From the NCBI RefSeq assembly GCF_016918855.1, contig NZ_JADKYB010000041.1, positions 1 to 38,701 of the forward strand: a stretch of DNA of 38,701 nucleotides. Direction: 5' to 3'. The DNA comes from Actinacidiphila acididurans. Its GTDB lineage: Bacteria; Actinomycetota; Actinomycetes; Streptomycetales; Streptomycetaceae. The notes below the pieces were generated by a model. The model had not been told where the DNA came from. It worked only from the letters and a program-made list of their open reading frames with translations, and did no database searches. This document shows, piece by piece, positions 1 through 7,644 of the stretch. Numbering within the stretch: the stretch's first letter is position 1; every line of letters begins with the position of its first letter. The translations under genes were made by a program, and so were the position numbers.

Positions 1-118
1 TTTCGGTGGTCATAGCGAGAGGGAAACGCCCGGTTACATTCCGAACCCGGAAGCTAAGCCTTTTAGCGCCGATGGTACTGCAGGGGGGACCCTGTGGGAG
101 AGTAGGACGCCGCCGAAC
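1..118 (+). rRNA. rrf: 5S ribosomal RNA
   Basis: The sequence matches streptomycete 5S rRNA. The 5' strand tttcggtgg pairs with the 3' strand ccgccgaa to close helix I, and the conserved internal segments cgaacccggaagctaagcc and gatggtactgc are in their usual order. The length is about 118 nt; one or two 5' bases probably lie just outside the window. This is the end of an rRNA operon whose 16S and 23S genes would lie upstream. Confidence 0.96.
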
Positions 119-130
119 AATTATTGAGAA

Positions 131-173
131 AGCCTCGGTCTCCTGGACTTCGTCCTGGAGGCCGAGGCTTTTT
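131..173 (+). terminator. rRNA operon intrinsic terminator
   Basis: A long hairpin (agcctcgg..ctcc..ggac / gtcc..ggag..ccgaggct, loop ttc) with one T-T mismatch and one G-T pair is followed directly by a run of T (170-173). It sits 12 nt after the 5S rRNA and is the expected end of the rRNA operon. Confidence 0.93.
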
Positions 174-189
174 CGCGTTCACGGAGCCT

Positions 190-852
190 GTGTACCGTAC
201 CCCTGTGCGGTACGAACTGGTCATCTTCGACAACGACGGCGTCCTCGTCGACAGCGAGCCGATCTCCAACCGGATCCTGGCCGACTACCTGACGGAACTG
301 GGCCACCCCACCACCTTCGAGGACTCGGTGCGGGACTACATGGGTGCCGCTGTGCACCGGGTGCACGAGATGGTGCGGGAGCGGTCCGGGCAGGCGCTGC
401 CCGACGGCTTCGACGACGAGCTGCACGCCCGGGTGTTCGCCGCCTTCGCCAAGGAGTTGGCGGCCGTTGCCGGCGTGGCCGTGGTCCTCGACAAGCTCGC
501 GGCCGAGGGCGCCGCGTACTGCCTCGCGTCGTCCGGCACCCACGAGCGGATCAGGGTCGCGCTGCGTACGACCGGGCTGTACGACCGGTTCGGGGAGGAA
601 CACATCTTCTCCGCCCAGGACGTGGGCCGCGGCAAGCCGGCGCCCGACCTGTTCCTGCACGCGGCCCGCACAATGGGCGTGCCCCCGGAGCGGTGCGCGG
701 TGGTGGAGGACAGCCCGCTCGGCGTCCAGGCGGCCCGCGCGGCCGGCATGGATGTCTACGGATTCACCGCGATGACTCCCCCCGAGAAGCTGGCCGACGC
801 CACCGCGCTCTTCGGCACCATGGCGGAACTGCCGGCCCTGCTTCTCGGCTGA
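190..852 (+). CDS. HAD-IA phosphatase, beta-phosphoglucomutase-like
   Basis: This 220-residue protein has the full haloacid dehalogenase signature: motif I FDNDGVLVDSE with nucleophile Asp14 and general acid Asp16, motif II LASSGT near residue 114, the motif III lysine in GKPAPD (Lys149), and motif IV EDSPLG (Asp174). The cap insertion between motifs I and II is the small helical type of beta-phosphoglucomutase and phosphoglycolate phosphatases, so it probably hydrolyses a small phosphorylated metabolite; the substrate cannot be read from sequence. The GTG at 190 was chosen because an in-frame upstream start would lie inside the rRNA terminator; GTG at 205 is the other possibility, and neither has a strong ribosome site. 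Confidence 0.82.
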   Translation: MYRTPVRYELVIFDNDGVLVDSEPISNRILADYLTELGHPTTFEDSVRDYMGAAVHRVHEMVRERSGQALPDGFDDELHARVFAAFAKELAAVAGVAVVLDKLAAEGAAYCLASSGTHERIRVALRTTGLYDRFGEEHIFSAQDVGRGKPAPDLFLHAARTMGVPPERCAVVEDSPLGVQAARAAGMDVYGFTAMTPPEKLADATALFGTMAELPALLLG

Positions 853-865
853 GGCCGTAGCCGAG
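844..865 (+). terminator. possible terminator hairpin overlapping the HAD stop codon
   Basis: The inverted repeat CTCGGCT-gaggccgt-AGCCGAG (7-8-7) overlaps the stop codon of the HAD gene. No T tract follows, so it would be a GC-hairpin terminator of the kind common in streptomycetes, or a 3' stabiliser. Confidence 0.4.
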
Positions 866-947
866 CGGAGCCGCCCACCACCTTCACCGCTTCTCCTGCT
901 GTCGCGCACCTACTCATCCGTAGCTTTGCGGCTTACGCTGCACGCTC

Positions 948-2240
948 ATGGACGACGACGCTCGCCCGGTGGCCGGGGTCCCGGCGGCGGTGCGGCAGGG
1001 CCGTGCCGCGCTCGCGGTCAGCTTCTTCGCGCAGGGCGCGGTCTTCGCCATGCTCGTCACCCGTATCCCGGCGATCCAGGACCGGTACGGGATCGGGGAC
1101 GGGCTGCTGCCGGTGTTCCTCGCCGCGGTGCCGGTGCTGGCGGGGGCCGGGAGCGTGGCCACCGAGCAGGTGGTCAAGCGGGTCCGGCCGAGCGTGGTGC
1201 TGCGCTGGGTGCAGCCGGTGGTCGGCCTGGTGCTGGTCGGGCTCGGCGCCGGCGACCGGCTGTGGACGGCCGCGCTCACGATGGCGCTGTTCGGGGTGTG
1301 CGTGGGCGCGCTGGACGCGTCGATGAACATGCTCGGCGTCAGCCTCCAGCGGGCGTACGGCACGAGCATCATGCTGGGCTTCCACGCGGCCTACAGCCTG
1401 GGCGGCATCGTCGGGGCGTCGCTGGCCTGGTCCGACGCCCACTGGCACTGGTCGCTGCTCGTCCTCTACGGGCCGGCGGTGGCCGTACTCATCCCGCTGA
1501 CGCTGGCCGCCAGCCGCTGGTACCGCGACCGTGCGCCCGGGAACGTACCGCAGGTCGCCGGGCACGTACCCGCGTATCCCGAGGCGGCAATCGGCGATCC
1601 TCACCCCACGATCCCCACCGAAGACCCCGATCCGGCCCAGCCGGTCATCATGCGCATGCTGCTCCCGCTCTGCCTCGTCATGGCCTTCGCCTACATAGGC
1701 GATTCCACGGTGTCCAACTGGAGTGCGAAGTACCTCCAGGACACGCTGCACAGCTCTGAGCAGCTCTCCACGGTCCCGTACGCGGTCTACATGGTCACGA
1801 CACTCCTGGGGCGCTCCACGGGCGACGTGGGGGTTCGGCGGTTCGGGGCGGTGGCGGTGGTACGGGCCGGGACGGTGGTCGCGGTGGCGGGCTTCGCGGT
1901 GGTGGCGGTGGCGCCGGGGGCGTGGGTGGGGATGCTGGGATTCACCCTGCTGGGGCTCGGGCTGTGCGTGATCGTGCCGCAGACCTTCGCGGGGGCCGGG
2001 CGGATGTTCCCGGGCGCGTCGGACACCGCGATCGCGCGGTTGAACGTCTTCAACTACGTGGGCTTCCTGGTGGGTTCGCCGCTGGTGGGGGCGCTGGGGG
2101 ACGCGTGGAGCTACCGCGGGGCGATGGTGGTGCCGATGGTGCTGGTGGGGCTGACACTGCTCTACGCCCACTCCTTCGCGCCCGGGCCCGCCGGGTACGG
2201 TGTCGGCCATGAGCGGCCACGCGCGGTTGATGTGGGATGA
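948..2240 (+). CDS. Major facilitator superfamily transporter (YbjJ/FucP-like)
   Basis: This 430-residue polytopic membrane protein has about 12 hydrophobic segments split into two halves by a hydrophilic loop around residues 195-225. The segment FFAQGAVFAMLVTRIPAIQ near the N-terminus and the short basic loops resemble the YbjJ-like group of MFS permeases. The substrate is not evident. Its 3' end overlaps the start of the downstream deacetylase gene by 32 nt, so the two are probably translated together. The unstructured C-terminal tail after residue 405 is largely set by that overlap. Confidence 0.85.
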   Translation: MDDDARPVAGVPAAVRQGRAALAVSFFAQGAVFAMLVTRIPAIQDRYGIGDGLLPVFLAAVPVLAGAGSVATEQVVKRVRPSVVLRWVQPVVGLVLVGLGAGDRLWTAALTMALFGVCVGALDASMNMLGVSLQRAYGTSIMLGFHAAYSLGGIVGASLAWSDAHWHWSLLVLYGPAVAVLIPLTLAASRWYRDRAPGNVPQVAGHVPAYPEAAIGDPHPTIPTEDPDPAQPVIMRMLLPLCLVMAFAYIGDSTVSNWSAKYLQDTLHSSEQLSTVPYAVYMVTTLLGRSTGDVGVRRFGAVAVVRAGTVVAVAGFAVVAVAPGAWVGMLGFTLLGLGLCVIVPQTFAGAGRMFPGASDTAIARLNVFNYVGFLVGSPLVGALGDAWSYRGAMVVPMVLVGLTLLYAHSFAPGPAGYGVGHERPRAVDVG

Positions 2241-3381
2241 GCAGGTAGCGCGGTACGACTTCGGTCCCGGGCACCCGATGGACCCGGTGCGGCTGCTGCT
2301 CACCAGGGATCTGGTCCGGGCGTTCGGGCTGGACGCGGCGCTGACGGTGGTGGCGGCGCCGCCCGCCGGGGAGTCGACGCTGGCGCTGGTGCACCGGGCG
2401 GACTACCTGGCCGCGGTGCGGCGCGCGGCGGCCGATCCGCGCGCGGCGGACCTGTCGTACGGGCTGGGCAGCGAGGACAATCCGGCGTTTCCCGCGATGC
2501 ACGAGGCGTCGGCGCTGATCGCCGGGCAGTCGGTGGGGGCGGCGGAGGCCGTGTGGGAGGGCGAGGCGCTGCACGCGGTGAACTTCGCGGGCGGCCTGCA
2601 CCACGCGATGCCGGGCTCGGCCTCCGGGTTCTGCGTGTACAACGACGCGGCGCTGGCGGTCGCCCGGCTGCTGGAACTGGGCGCCGAGCGGGTGGCGTAC
2701 GTGGACGTGGACGTGCACCACGGGGACGGCGTGCAGACGGTGTTCTGGGACGACCCGCGGGTGCTGACCGTCTCGCTGCACGAGAATCCGCTGACGCTGT
2801 TCCCGCAGACGGGCTGGCCGGAGGAGACCGGCGGGCCGGCGGCCGAGGGCGGCGCCGTCAACGTGGCGCTGCCTGCCGGCACCGGGGACGCGGGCTGGCT
2901 GCGGGCCTTCCACGCGGTGGTCCCGGAGCTGCTGGCGGCCTTCCGGCCGCAGGTGCTGGTCTCCCAGCACGGCGCGGACACCCACTTCGAGGATCCGCTG
3001 GCGCACCTGGCGGTGTCCGTGGACGCGCAGCGGGTGGTGGCCGAGGCGTGCCACACCCTTGCCCACGAGCACGCGGAGGGACGCTGGGTGGCGCTGGGCG
3101 GCGGCGGGTACGCGGTCACGGATGTGGTGCCCCGCACCTGGACCCACCTGGTGGCCATCGCCGCCGGGGCGCCGATCGACCCGGCCACCGAGGTGCCCGC
3201 GCAGTGGCGTGACCAGGTCTTCGCCCGCACCCGCGCGACCGCGCCCCTGCGGATGACCGACGGCCGCACCCCCTCCTGGCCGGCCTTCGAGGACTCCGGC
3301 TACGACCCCGCCAGCCGCCTCGACCAGGCGATCCTTGCGACCCGCCGCGCCGTCTTCCCGCTGCACGGCCTGCTGCCGTGA
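2209..3381 (+). CDS. acuC: AcuC-type histone deacetylase family protein
   Basis: This 390-residue zinc hydrolase belongs to the arginase/deacetylase superfamily. The class I HDAC landmarks are visible: the charge-relay histidines in GGLHHAM, zinc ligands Asp168 and His170 in DVDVHHGDG, the third zinc ligand Asp257 in QHGADTH, and the catalytic tyrosine in GGGGY (Tyr301). Bacterial AcuC proteins remove acetyl groups from protein lysines, the classic target being acetyl-CoA synthetase. That substrate is inferred here; an acetylpolyamine amidohydrolase activity is the alternative. The ATG at 2209 is preferred over GTG 2200 because homology begins just after it. It overlaps the MFS gene by 32 nt. 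Confidence 0.85.
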   Translation: MSGHARLMWDEQVARYDFGPGHPMDPVRLLLTRDLVRAFGLDAALTVVAAPPAGESTLALVHRADYLAAVRRAAADPRAADLSYGLGSEDNPAFPAMHEASALIAGQSVGAAEAVWEGEALHAVNFAGGLHHAMPGSASGFCVYNDAALAVARLLELGAERVAYVDVDVHHGDGVQTVFWDDPRVLTVSLHENPLTLFPQTGWPEETGGPAAEGGAVNVALPAGTGDAGWLRAFHAVVPELLAAFRPQVLVSQHGADTHFEDPLAHLAVSVDAQRVVAEACHTLAHEHAEGRWVALGGGGYAVTDVVPRTWTHLVAIAAGAPIDPATEVPAQWRDQVFARTRATAPLRMTDGRTPSWPAFEDSGYDPASRLDQAILATRRAVFPLHGLLP

Positions 3382-3528
3382 CCTCTTTCGCCGGCGACCG
3401 CCGGGCGCGCCGCGGGTGCGTCACCGCCGGCGGGGGAGGGGCCGCACTTCAGCCGGGGCGTCACCCGGCAGGGGTGATTCCAGTGAATTCGCCCGCACTC
3501 GTCCGGTCCGACCGCCAGGATCTGCTGC

Positions 3529-4329
3529 GTGGTCAGTGCGGGCGCCCTGCGGGCGCATCTGGTGGCGGCGGGGCTCGCGGGGCAGGTGGCCACGCCGCGG
3601 GAGAAGGCGCTGCGCAGCTATCGGTGCTTCGCGGCGCGCGACCCGAGGGCGACGCTCGGCCTGGACCCCGAAGGCGCGTGGACGACCGGGGAATTGCTGC
3701 GGCTGATGGCCGAAAAATGTGGTGTCTCGCCGGACCCGGCCATTACGGAGGGTGCGGACACGATCGACCCGGATTGCACGGTGGCCGCCCTTGACGCCTT
3801 CGCCGAGCGGTTGCGCCGGGCGGCCCGGAACCGTCTCCCGGTCCTCTTGGGCACGGGGCATCCACAACGCCTCCACGGTTTCTACGCAACTTTGGCCGCC
3901 GCGCTGTCGGCGGCCGGCTGTGTTGTCCTGACCCCCGCCTACGGCAGGCGCATCGACGTGCCGACGCCGTTCGGCGTACGCCGGTATCGCCTCGGGTATG
4001 TGGGCGGGGTCGCGGTGTTGTGCCAGGCGGAGGGGGGTGCGCCGGCCCGTACGCACTCCCCGTTGCCGGTCAGGGCTGCGCTGGCGGCCGCCGCGCGGGA
4101 GAACGGAATCCTGCCCGCGCTCGTCGTCGGCGATCACGGATTCATCTGCGGAGCAGGTCAGTTGGGGATTGAAGCAATCGGCCCGGGTGCGTCGGACGAT
4201 CCGGCGGTGTTCGTCGGTGAGGCAGAAGGCATGGTCTCGGTTGCAGTACCGCTGGACGACACCGGTCGGCCCGATCACTACCTGCCACTGTCGCGCTACG
4301 TACTCCGTCGCGCGTGGCTGGCACAGTAA
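3529..4329 (+). CDS. Probable actinobacterial phosphatase (PF15698-like)
   Basis: This 266-residue soluble protein resembles a streptomycete family annotated as phosphatase (PF15698), usually found upstream of bdtA. No classical phosphatase signature such as CX5R or DxDx[T/V] is evident. The visible blocks are a helical N-terminal half, LPVLLGTGHPQRLHGFY near residue 104, and LPALVVGDHGFICGAGQ near residue 196; the GTGHP and GDHGF blocks are the likeliest functional residues. The GTG start follows AGGA (3517-3520) at 8 nt. The catalytic claim rests on family naming only. Confidence 0.62.
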   Translation: MVSAGALRAHLVAAGLAGQVATPREKALRSYRCFAARDPRATLGLDPEGAWTTGELLRLMAEKCGVSPDPAITEGADTIDPDCTVAALDAFAERLRRAARNRLPVLLGTGHPQRLHGFYATLAAALSAAGCVVLTPAYGRRIDVPTPFGVRRYRLGYVGGVAVLCQAEGGAPARTHSPLPVRAALAAAARENGILPALVVGDHGFICGAGQLGIEAIGPGASDDPAVFVGEAEGMVSVAVPLDDTGRPDHYLPLSRYVLRRAWLAQ

Positions 4330-4455
4330 TCAACCATTGGCAACTCCTCTTCCCCACTTGCATCACGCGCCTCTAGTCTGTGTGGGAGCGCACATGCCTG
4401 TTGAGCTGCCGGAGGGGAAGCCGGTGGCGTCATGTGCGGAAGGTTCAGGTGTGTC

Positions 4456-4668
4456 ATGTCTGTTGCTGAGAGTCGGCCTCTGAACGAGGTCGTGTTCCTC
4501 ACCGTCGCCGAAGTCGCGGCGGTGATGCGGGTCTCCAAGATGACCGTGTACCGACTGGTGCACAGCGGTCATCTGCCGGCGATCCGGGTCGGTCGGTCCT
4601 TCCGGGTTCCCGAGCAGGCCGTCCACGAGTACCTGCGCGAGTCCTACGTGGGGGTGGAATCTGCCTGA
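4456..4668 (+). CDS. bdtA: BdtA-like excisionase-family DNA-binding protein
   Basis: This 70-residue protein is almost wholly one MerR/excisionase-type winged helix. The helix-turn-helix reads FLTVAEVAAVMRVSKMTVYR and the wing GHLPAIRVGRSFRVPE. It matches the streptomycete protein known in S. coelicolor as BdtA, described as a target of the developmental repressor BldD. It is distinct from BldC, which shares the fold. The ATG at 4456 is preferred to the GTG at 4432 because the protein normally begins MS. The upstream gap (4330-4455) shows only weak BldD half-sites and no perfect BldD box. Confidence 0.8.
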   Translation: MSVAESRPLNEVVFLTVAEVAAVMRVSKMTVYRLVHSGHLPAIRVGRSFRVPEQAVHEYLRESYVGVESA

Positions 4669-4679
4669 GCGGGCCGGGA

Positions 4680-4697
4680 CGGTCCGGTAACGGACCG
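4680..4697 (+). terminator. possible hairpin terminator after bdtA
   Basis: The inverted repeat CGGTCCG-gtaa-CGGACCG (7-4-7) starts 12 nt after the bdtA stop. No T run follows. It separates bdtA from the bS22 gene. Confidence 0.4.
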
Positions 4698-4815
4698 GTG
4701 ACCTACGAGGGCGGGCCTCGGTTCCTGCGAGCCTCTCCGGGCGGGTAGGCTTGGCCGACGTAGGTCGTGTGGGCTCGGACGCCCCGCACCGAGTGAAACC
4801 GAAGCGAGGGTAGTC

Positions 4816-4914
4816 GTGGGCTCTGTCATCAAGAAGCGGCGCAAGCGTATGGCCAAGAAGAAGCACCGCAAGCTGCTGAAGCGGACGCGAGTGCAGCGCC
4901 GCAACAAGAAGTAA
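4816..4914 (+). CDS. Small ribosomal protein bS22 (AURKAIP1/COX24 domain)
   Basis: The gene encodes a 32-residue protein, about half Lys and Arg: GTG start, MGSVIKKRRKRMAKKK, then HRKLLKRTRVQRRNKK and TAA. It matches the tiny actinobacterial protein seen in mycobacterial ribosome structures and named bS22, bound to 16S rRNA in the small subunit. It is easily missed by gene callers because of its length. It is flanked by its own terminator (4937-4977), and a TAGGCT box at 4746-4751 could be a -10 element. Confidence 0.9.
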   Translation: MGSVIKKRRKRMAKKKHRKLLKRTRVQRRNKK

Positions 4915-4936
4915 GCGGGCCATACCGCCGCTCCTC

Positions 4937-4977
4937 CTGCCCCTCTTCCAGGGCCTCCGGGCCCGGAAGGGGGGCAG
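4937..4977 (+). terminator. strong hairpin terminator after bS22
   Basis: A 13-bp stem (ctgcccctcttcc with ggaaggggggcag, one G-T pair) encloses a smaller GGCC/GGCC stem. It begins 23 nt after the bS22 stop codon and precedes the epimerase gene. Confidence 0.75.
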
Positions 4978-5116
4978 TGGTGTTGTCCGGGCCCGGTGAC
5001 CGGCATTGGGCGGGGCGTCACCGTCCCGCAACGGCCGGGCGGTACGGTGAACTGCATCCCCCCGTCATGGTCCTGCGCCGGGGGTCCGGCCGGGACCGCT
5101 GAGGAAGGCGCGATAC

Positions 5117-6190
5117 GTGGGCAAGGTGGTGCTCGTCACCGGGGCCGCGCGGCGGCTCGGCGGCCGGTTCGTCCGGCAGGTGCAGCGCGAGCCCGGGGTG
5201 GAGCGGGTGGTCGCGGTCGACGCTCTGGTGCCGGAGCACGACCTGGGGGACGCGGAGTTCGTCCGTACCGACATCCGGCAGCCGGCCATCGGCAAGGTGC
5301 TGGCCCAGCACTCGGTGGACACCGTGGTGCACCTGGACGTCAGCGGCACCTCGCTGGGCTCGGGCGGGCGCACCCAGGCCAAGGAGACCAACGTCATCGG
5401 CACCATGCAGCTGCTGGGTGCCTGTCAGAAGGCCCCGACCGTACGGCGGCTGGTGGTGAAGTCCACTACGAGCGTGTACGGTTCCGCGCCGCGCGACCCG
5501 GCGGTGTTCACCGAGACCACGCCGGTCAAGTCGCTGCCCAGCGGCGGCTTCGCCAAGGACGCGGTCGAGGTCGAGGGGTACGTACGGGGCTTCGCGCGCC
5601 GCCGGCCGGACGTGGCGGTGGCGGTGCTGCGGTTCGCCAACATCCTCGGGCCCACGGCCGACACGCCGCTCGCGGAGTACTTCTCGTTGCCGGTGCTGCC
5701 GACGGTCCTCGGCTACGACCCCAGGCTGCAGTTCGTGCACGAGGACGACGTCAACGCGGTGCTGCTGGTGGCCGCGGGGGAGCCGCGTCGCGGCACGCTG
5801 AACAGCGGCACCTTCAACATTGCCGGTGACGGGGTGCTGCTGCTGTCGCAGACCGCGCGGCGGCTGGGCAAGCCGACCGTGCCGGTGCTGTTGCCGGCTG
5901 TCACCTGGGTGGGACAGCTGCTGCGCACGGCCGGTGTCACGGACTTCTCCCGGGAGCAGATCCGGCTGCTGACCCACGGCAGGGTGGTGGACACCCGGCA
6001 GATGCGGGAGACCCTCGGTTTCACCCCGGCCTGGACGACGGCCGAGACCTTCGCCGACTTCGCGCGCGGTCACGGGCCGGGGCTGCTGCCCCCGGACCGG
6101 CTGGCCGCGGCCGTCGACCGGCTCGCGGCGGCGCTGCCCGCCCCGCGCGGCGCCGGCCCCCGGACCGGCGCCGGTGCCGACGCCGTATGA
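5117..6190 (+). CDS. NAD-dependent epimerase/dehydratase-like extended SDR
   Basis: This 357-residue protein has an extended short-chain dehydrogenase fold. The N-terminal nucleotide site VLVTGAARRLGGRFV is a variant of TGxxGxxG, followed by an acidic residue after beta-2 (VVAVDAL), which favours NAD. The serine block STTSVYG is present. The usual catalytic YxxxK reads FAKDA (about residue 150), so the tyrosine is a phenylalanine. Sugar nucleotide epimerase activity is therefore doubtful, and a binding or non-classical role is possible. The GTG start follows gaggaagg. It lies upstream of the acyltransferase on the same strand, 103 nt apart. Confidence 0.78.
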   Translation: MGKVVLVTGAARRLGGRFVRQVQREPGVERVVAVDALVPEHDLGDAEFVRTDIRQPAIGKVLAQHSVDTVVHLDVSGTSLGSGGRTQAKETNVIGTMQLLGACQKAPTVRRLVVKSTTSVYGSAPRDPAVFTETTPVKSLPSGGFAKDAVEVEGYVRGFARRRPDVAVAVLRFANILGPTADTPLAEYFSLPVLPTVLGYDPRLQFVHEDDVNAVLLVAAGEPRRGTLNSGTFNIAGDGVLLLSQTARRLGKPTVPVLLPAVTWVGQLLRTAGVTDFSREQIRLLTHGRVVDTRQMRETLGFTPAWTTAETFADFARGHGPGLLPPDRLAAAVDRLAAALPAPRGAGPRTGAGADAV

Positions 6191-6293
6191 CCGCTGACCG
6201 CCGCACGACATGCCCTACGACAGGGGCCACGGTCACGGCCGCGGCGGCCCGGCGACCGCCCGACAGCATCCGACAGCGGAAGGAGCAGGAGTC

Positions 6294-7517
6294 ATGACGG
6301 ACGCCAAGGTGATTCCGTTCGACGAGGACTCCCGGACCCGGCGGGGCGGCCGCGGACGGTCCCGGCAGGGTGCGCGGGGGGCGGCCGGCAAGGGCGCCGA
6401 CACCGGTACGGACGCGGGCGCGGGGTCGGGGGCCGGCTCCGGTACGGGCGACGCGGGGGACGGCGGGACCGAGCCGCTCACGGGGGTGCCCGAGGTGGCG
6501 GAGATCCCGGCGCAGGCGGCGGCCGGCGGGCGCGGTGCGCAGGGTCCGCGCGAGTCCGCGGGCGCCGGCCCGGACGCGGCGGCCGACGACGAGGGCGGTG
6601 AGTCCGCGGTGCCGGCCGAACCGCCGCTGCCGTCGCTGGGCGGGGTCCTCACCGGCCTGGCCGACAAAATGCTGGGCGGGCCCTGGGAGCGCAAGGTCGC
6701 CTCCGGGCTGGAGTTCCTGCGCCGCCGGGTGACCGGGGACTACGAGGTCGACGAGTTCGGCTACGACGAGGAGCTGACCGAACAGGTCCTGATGCCGCTG
6801 TTCCGGCCGCTGTTCGAGAAGTACTTCCGGGTCGAGGTGCGCGGCGTCGAGAACATCCCCGCCGAGGGCGGCGCCCTGGTGGTGTGCAACCACTCGGGCA
6901 CACTGCCGTGGGACGGGGTGATGGCGCAGATCGCGGTACGCGACCACCACCCGGCCGGGCGGCATCTGCGGCTGCTCGCCGCCGACCTGGTGTTCGCGCT
7001 GCCGGGCTTCAACGAGCTGGCCCGCAAGGGCGGTCACACCCTGGCGTGCACCGAGGACGCGCAGCTCCTGCTGGAGCGCGGCGAGGTGGTCGGGGTGATG
7101 CCGGAGGGCTTCAAGGGCCTGGGCAAGCCGTTCTCGGAGCGGTACAAGCTCCAGCGGTTCGGGCGGGGCGGGTTCGTGGCGACCGCGCTGAAGACCCGCA
7201 AGCCGATCGTGCCGTGCTCCATTGTGGGCGCCGAGGAGATCTACCCGATGCTCGGCAACTCCCGCACCATGGCCCGGCTGCTGGGCATGCCCTATTTCCC
7301 GCTGACGCCGACCTTCCCGTGGCTGGGCCCGCTCGGCACGGTCCCGCTGCCCACCAAGTGGACCATCCAGTTCGGCACGCCCATCCCGACCGACGGCTAT
7401 CCGCTGGAGGCCGCCGACGATCCGATGCTGGTGTTCAACCTGACGGATCAGGTGCGGGAGACGATCCAGCACACGCTGTACGAACTGCTGGTGCAGCGGC
7501 GGTCGGTGTTCTTCTGA
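6294..7517 (+). CDS. Lysophospholipid acyltransferase family protein (PlsC-like)
   Basis: This 407-residue protein has a disordered Gly/Ala/Asp-rich N-terminus (about residues 12-115) followed by an acyltransferase domain. The acceptor-site motif is NHSGTLPWDG near residue 200, a variant of HX4D as in the TMEM68/MGAT-like branch. It is followed by the glycine block VVGVMPEGFKGLGK (the EGT-like motif) and KPIVPCSIVGAEE. These proteins esterify acyl chains onto lysophospholipids or other lipids at the membrane; the exact acceptor is unknown. AGGAGCAGGA precedes the ATG. Its pairing with the SDR protein is part of the conserved Streptomyces block beside bldN. Confidence 0.83.
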   Translation: MTDAKVIPFDEDSRTRRGGRGRSRQGARGAAGKGADTGTDAGAGSGAGSGTGDAGDGGTEPLTGVPEVAEIPAQAAAGGRGAQGPRESAGAGPDAAADDEGGESAVPAEPPLPSLGGVLTGLADKMLGGPWERKVASGLEFLRRRVTGDYEVDEFGYDEELTEQVLMPLFRPLFEKYFRVEVRGVENIPAEGGALVVCNHSGTLPWDGVMAQIAVRDHHPAGRHLRLLAADLVFALPGFNELARKGGHTLACTEDAQLLLERGEVVGVMPEGFKGLGKPFSERYKLQRFGRGGFVATALKTRKPIVPCSIVGAEEIYPMLGNSRTMARLLGMPYFPLTPTFPWLGPLGTVPLPTKWTIQFGTPIPTDGYPLEAADDPMLVFNLTDQVRETIQHTLYELLVQRRSVFF

Positions 7518-7583
7518 TCGGGGCTGTGACCGCTGTTCCGGTGACCGGCGCCGCGTACGCGCGCCTCGTACGCGGACGGCCGA

Positions 7584-7627
7584 GCGGGGCGGCCGGTCCC
7601 CTCCTGAGGGGAGACCGGCCGCCCCGC
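7584..7627. terminator. bidirectional terminator between acyltransferase and rsbN
   Basis: A very strong hairpin, GCGGGGCGGCCGGTC / GACCGGCCGCCCCGC, contains an inner CCCTC/GAGGG stem and a 2-nt bulge. It lies between two convergent genes, 66 nt after one stop and 17 nt from the other, so it can serve both strands. Confidence 0.82.
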
Positions 7628-7644
7628 GTCGGGAGCGGTCCGGA

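Noticed and set aside
4432..4455. Upstream GTG start for bdtA adding eight residues
   Set aside because: The added residues are not part of the conserved protein, and the ATG at 4456 gives the usual MS start.
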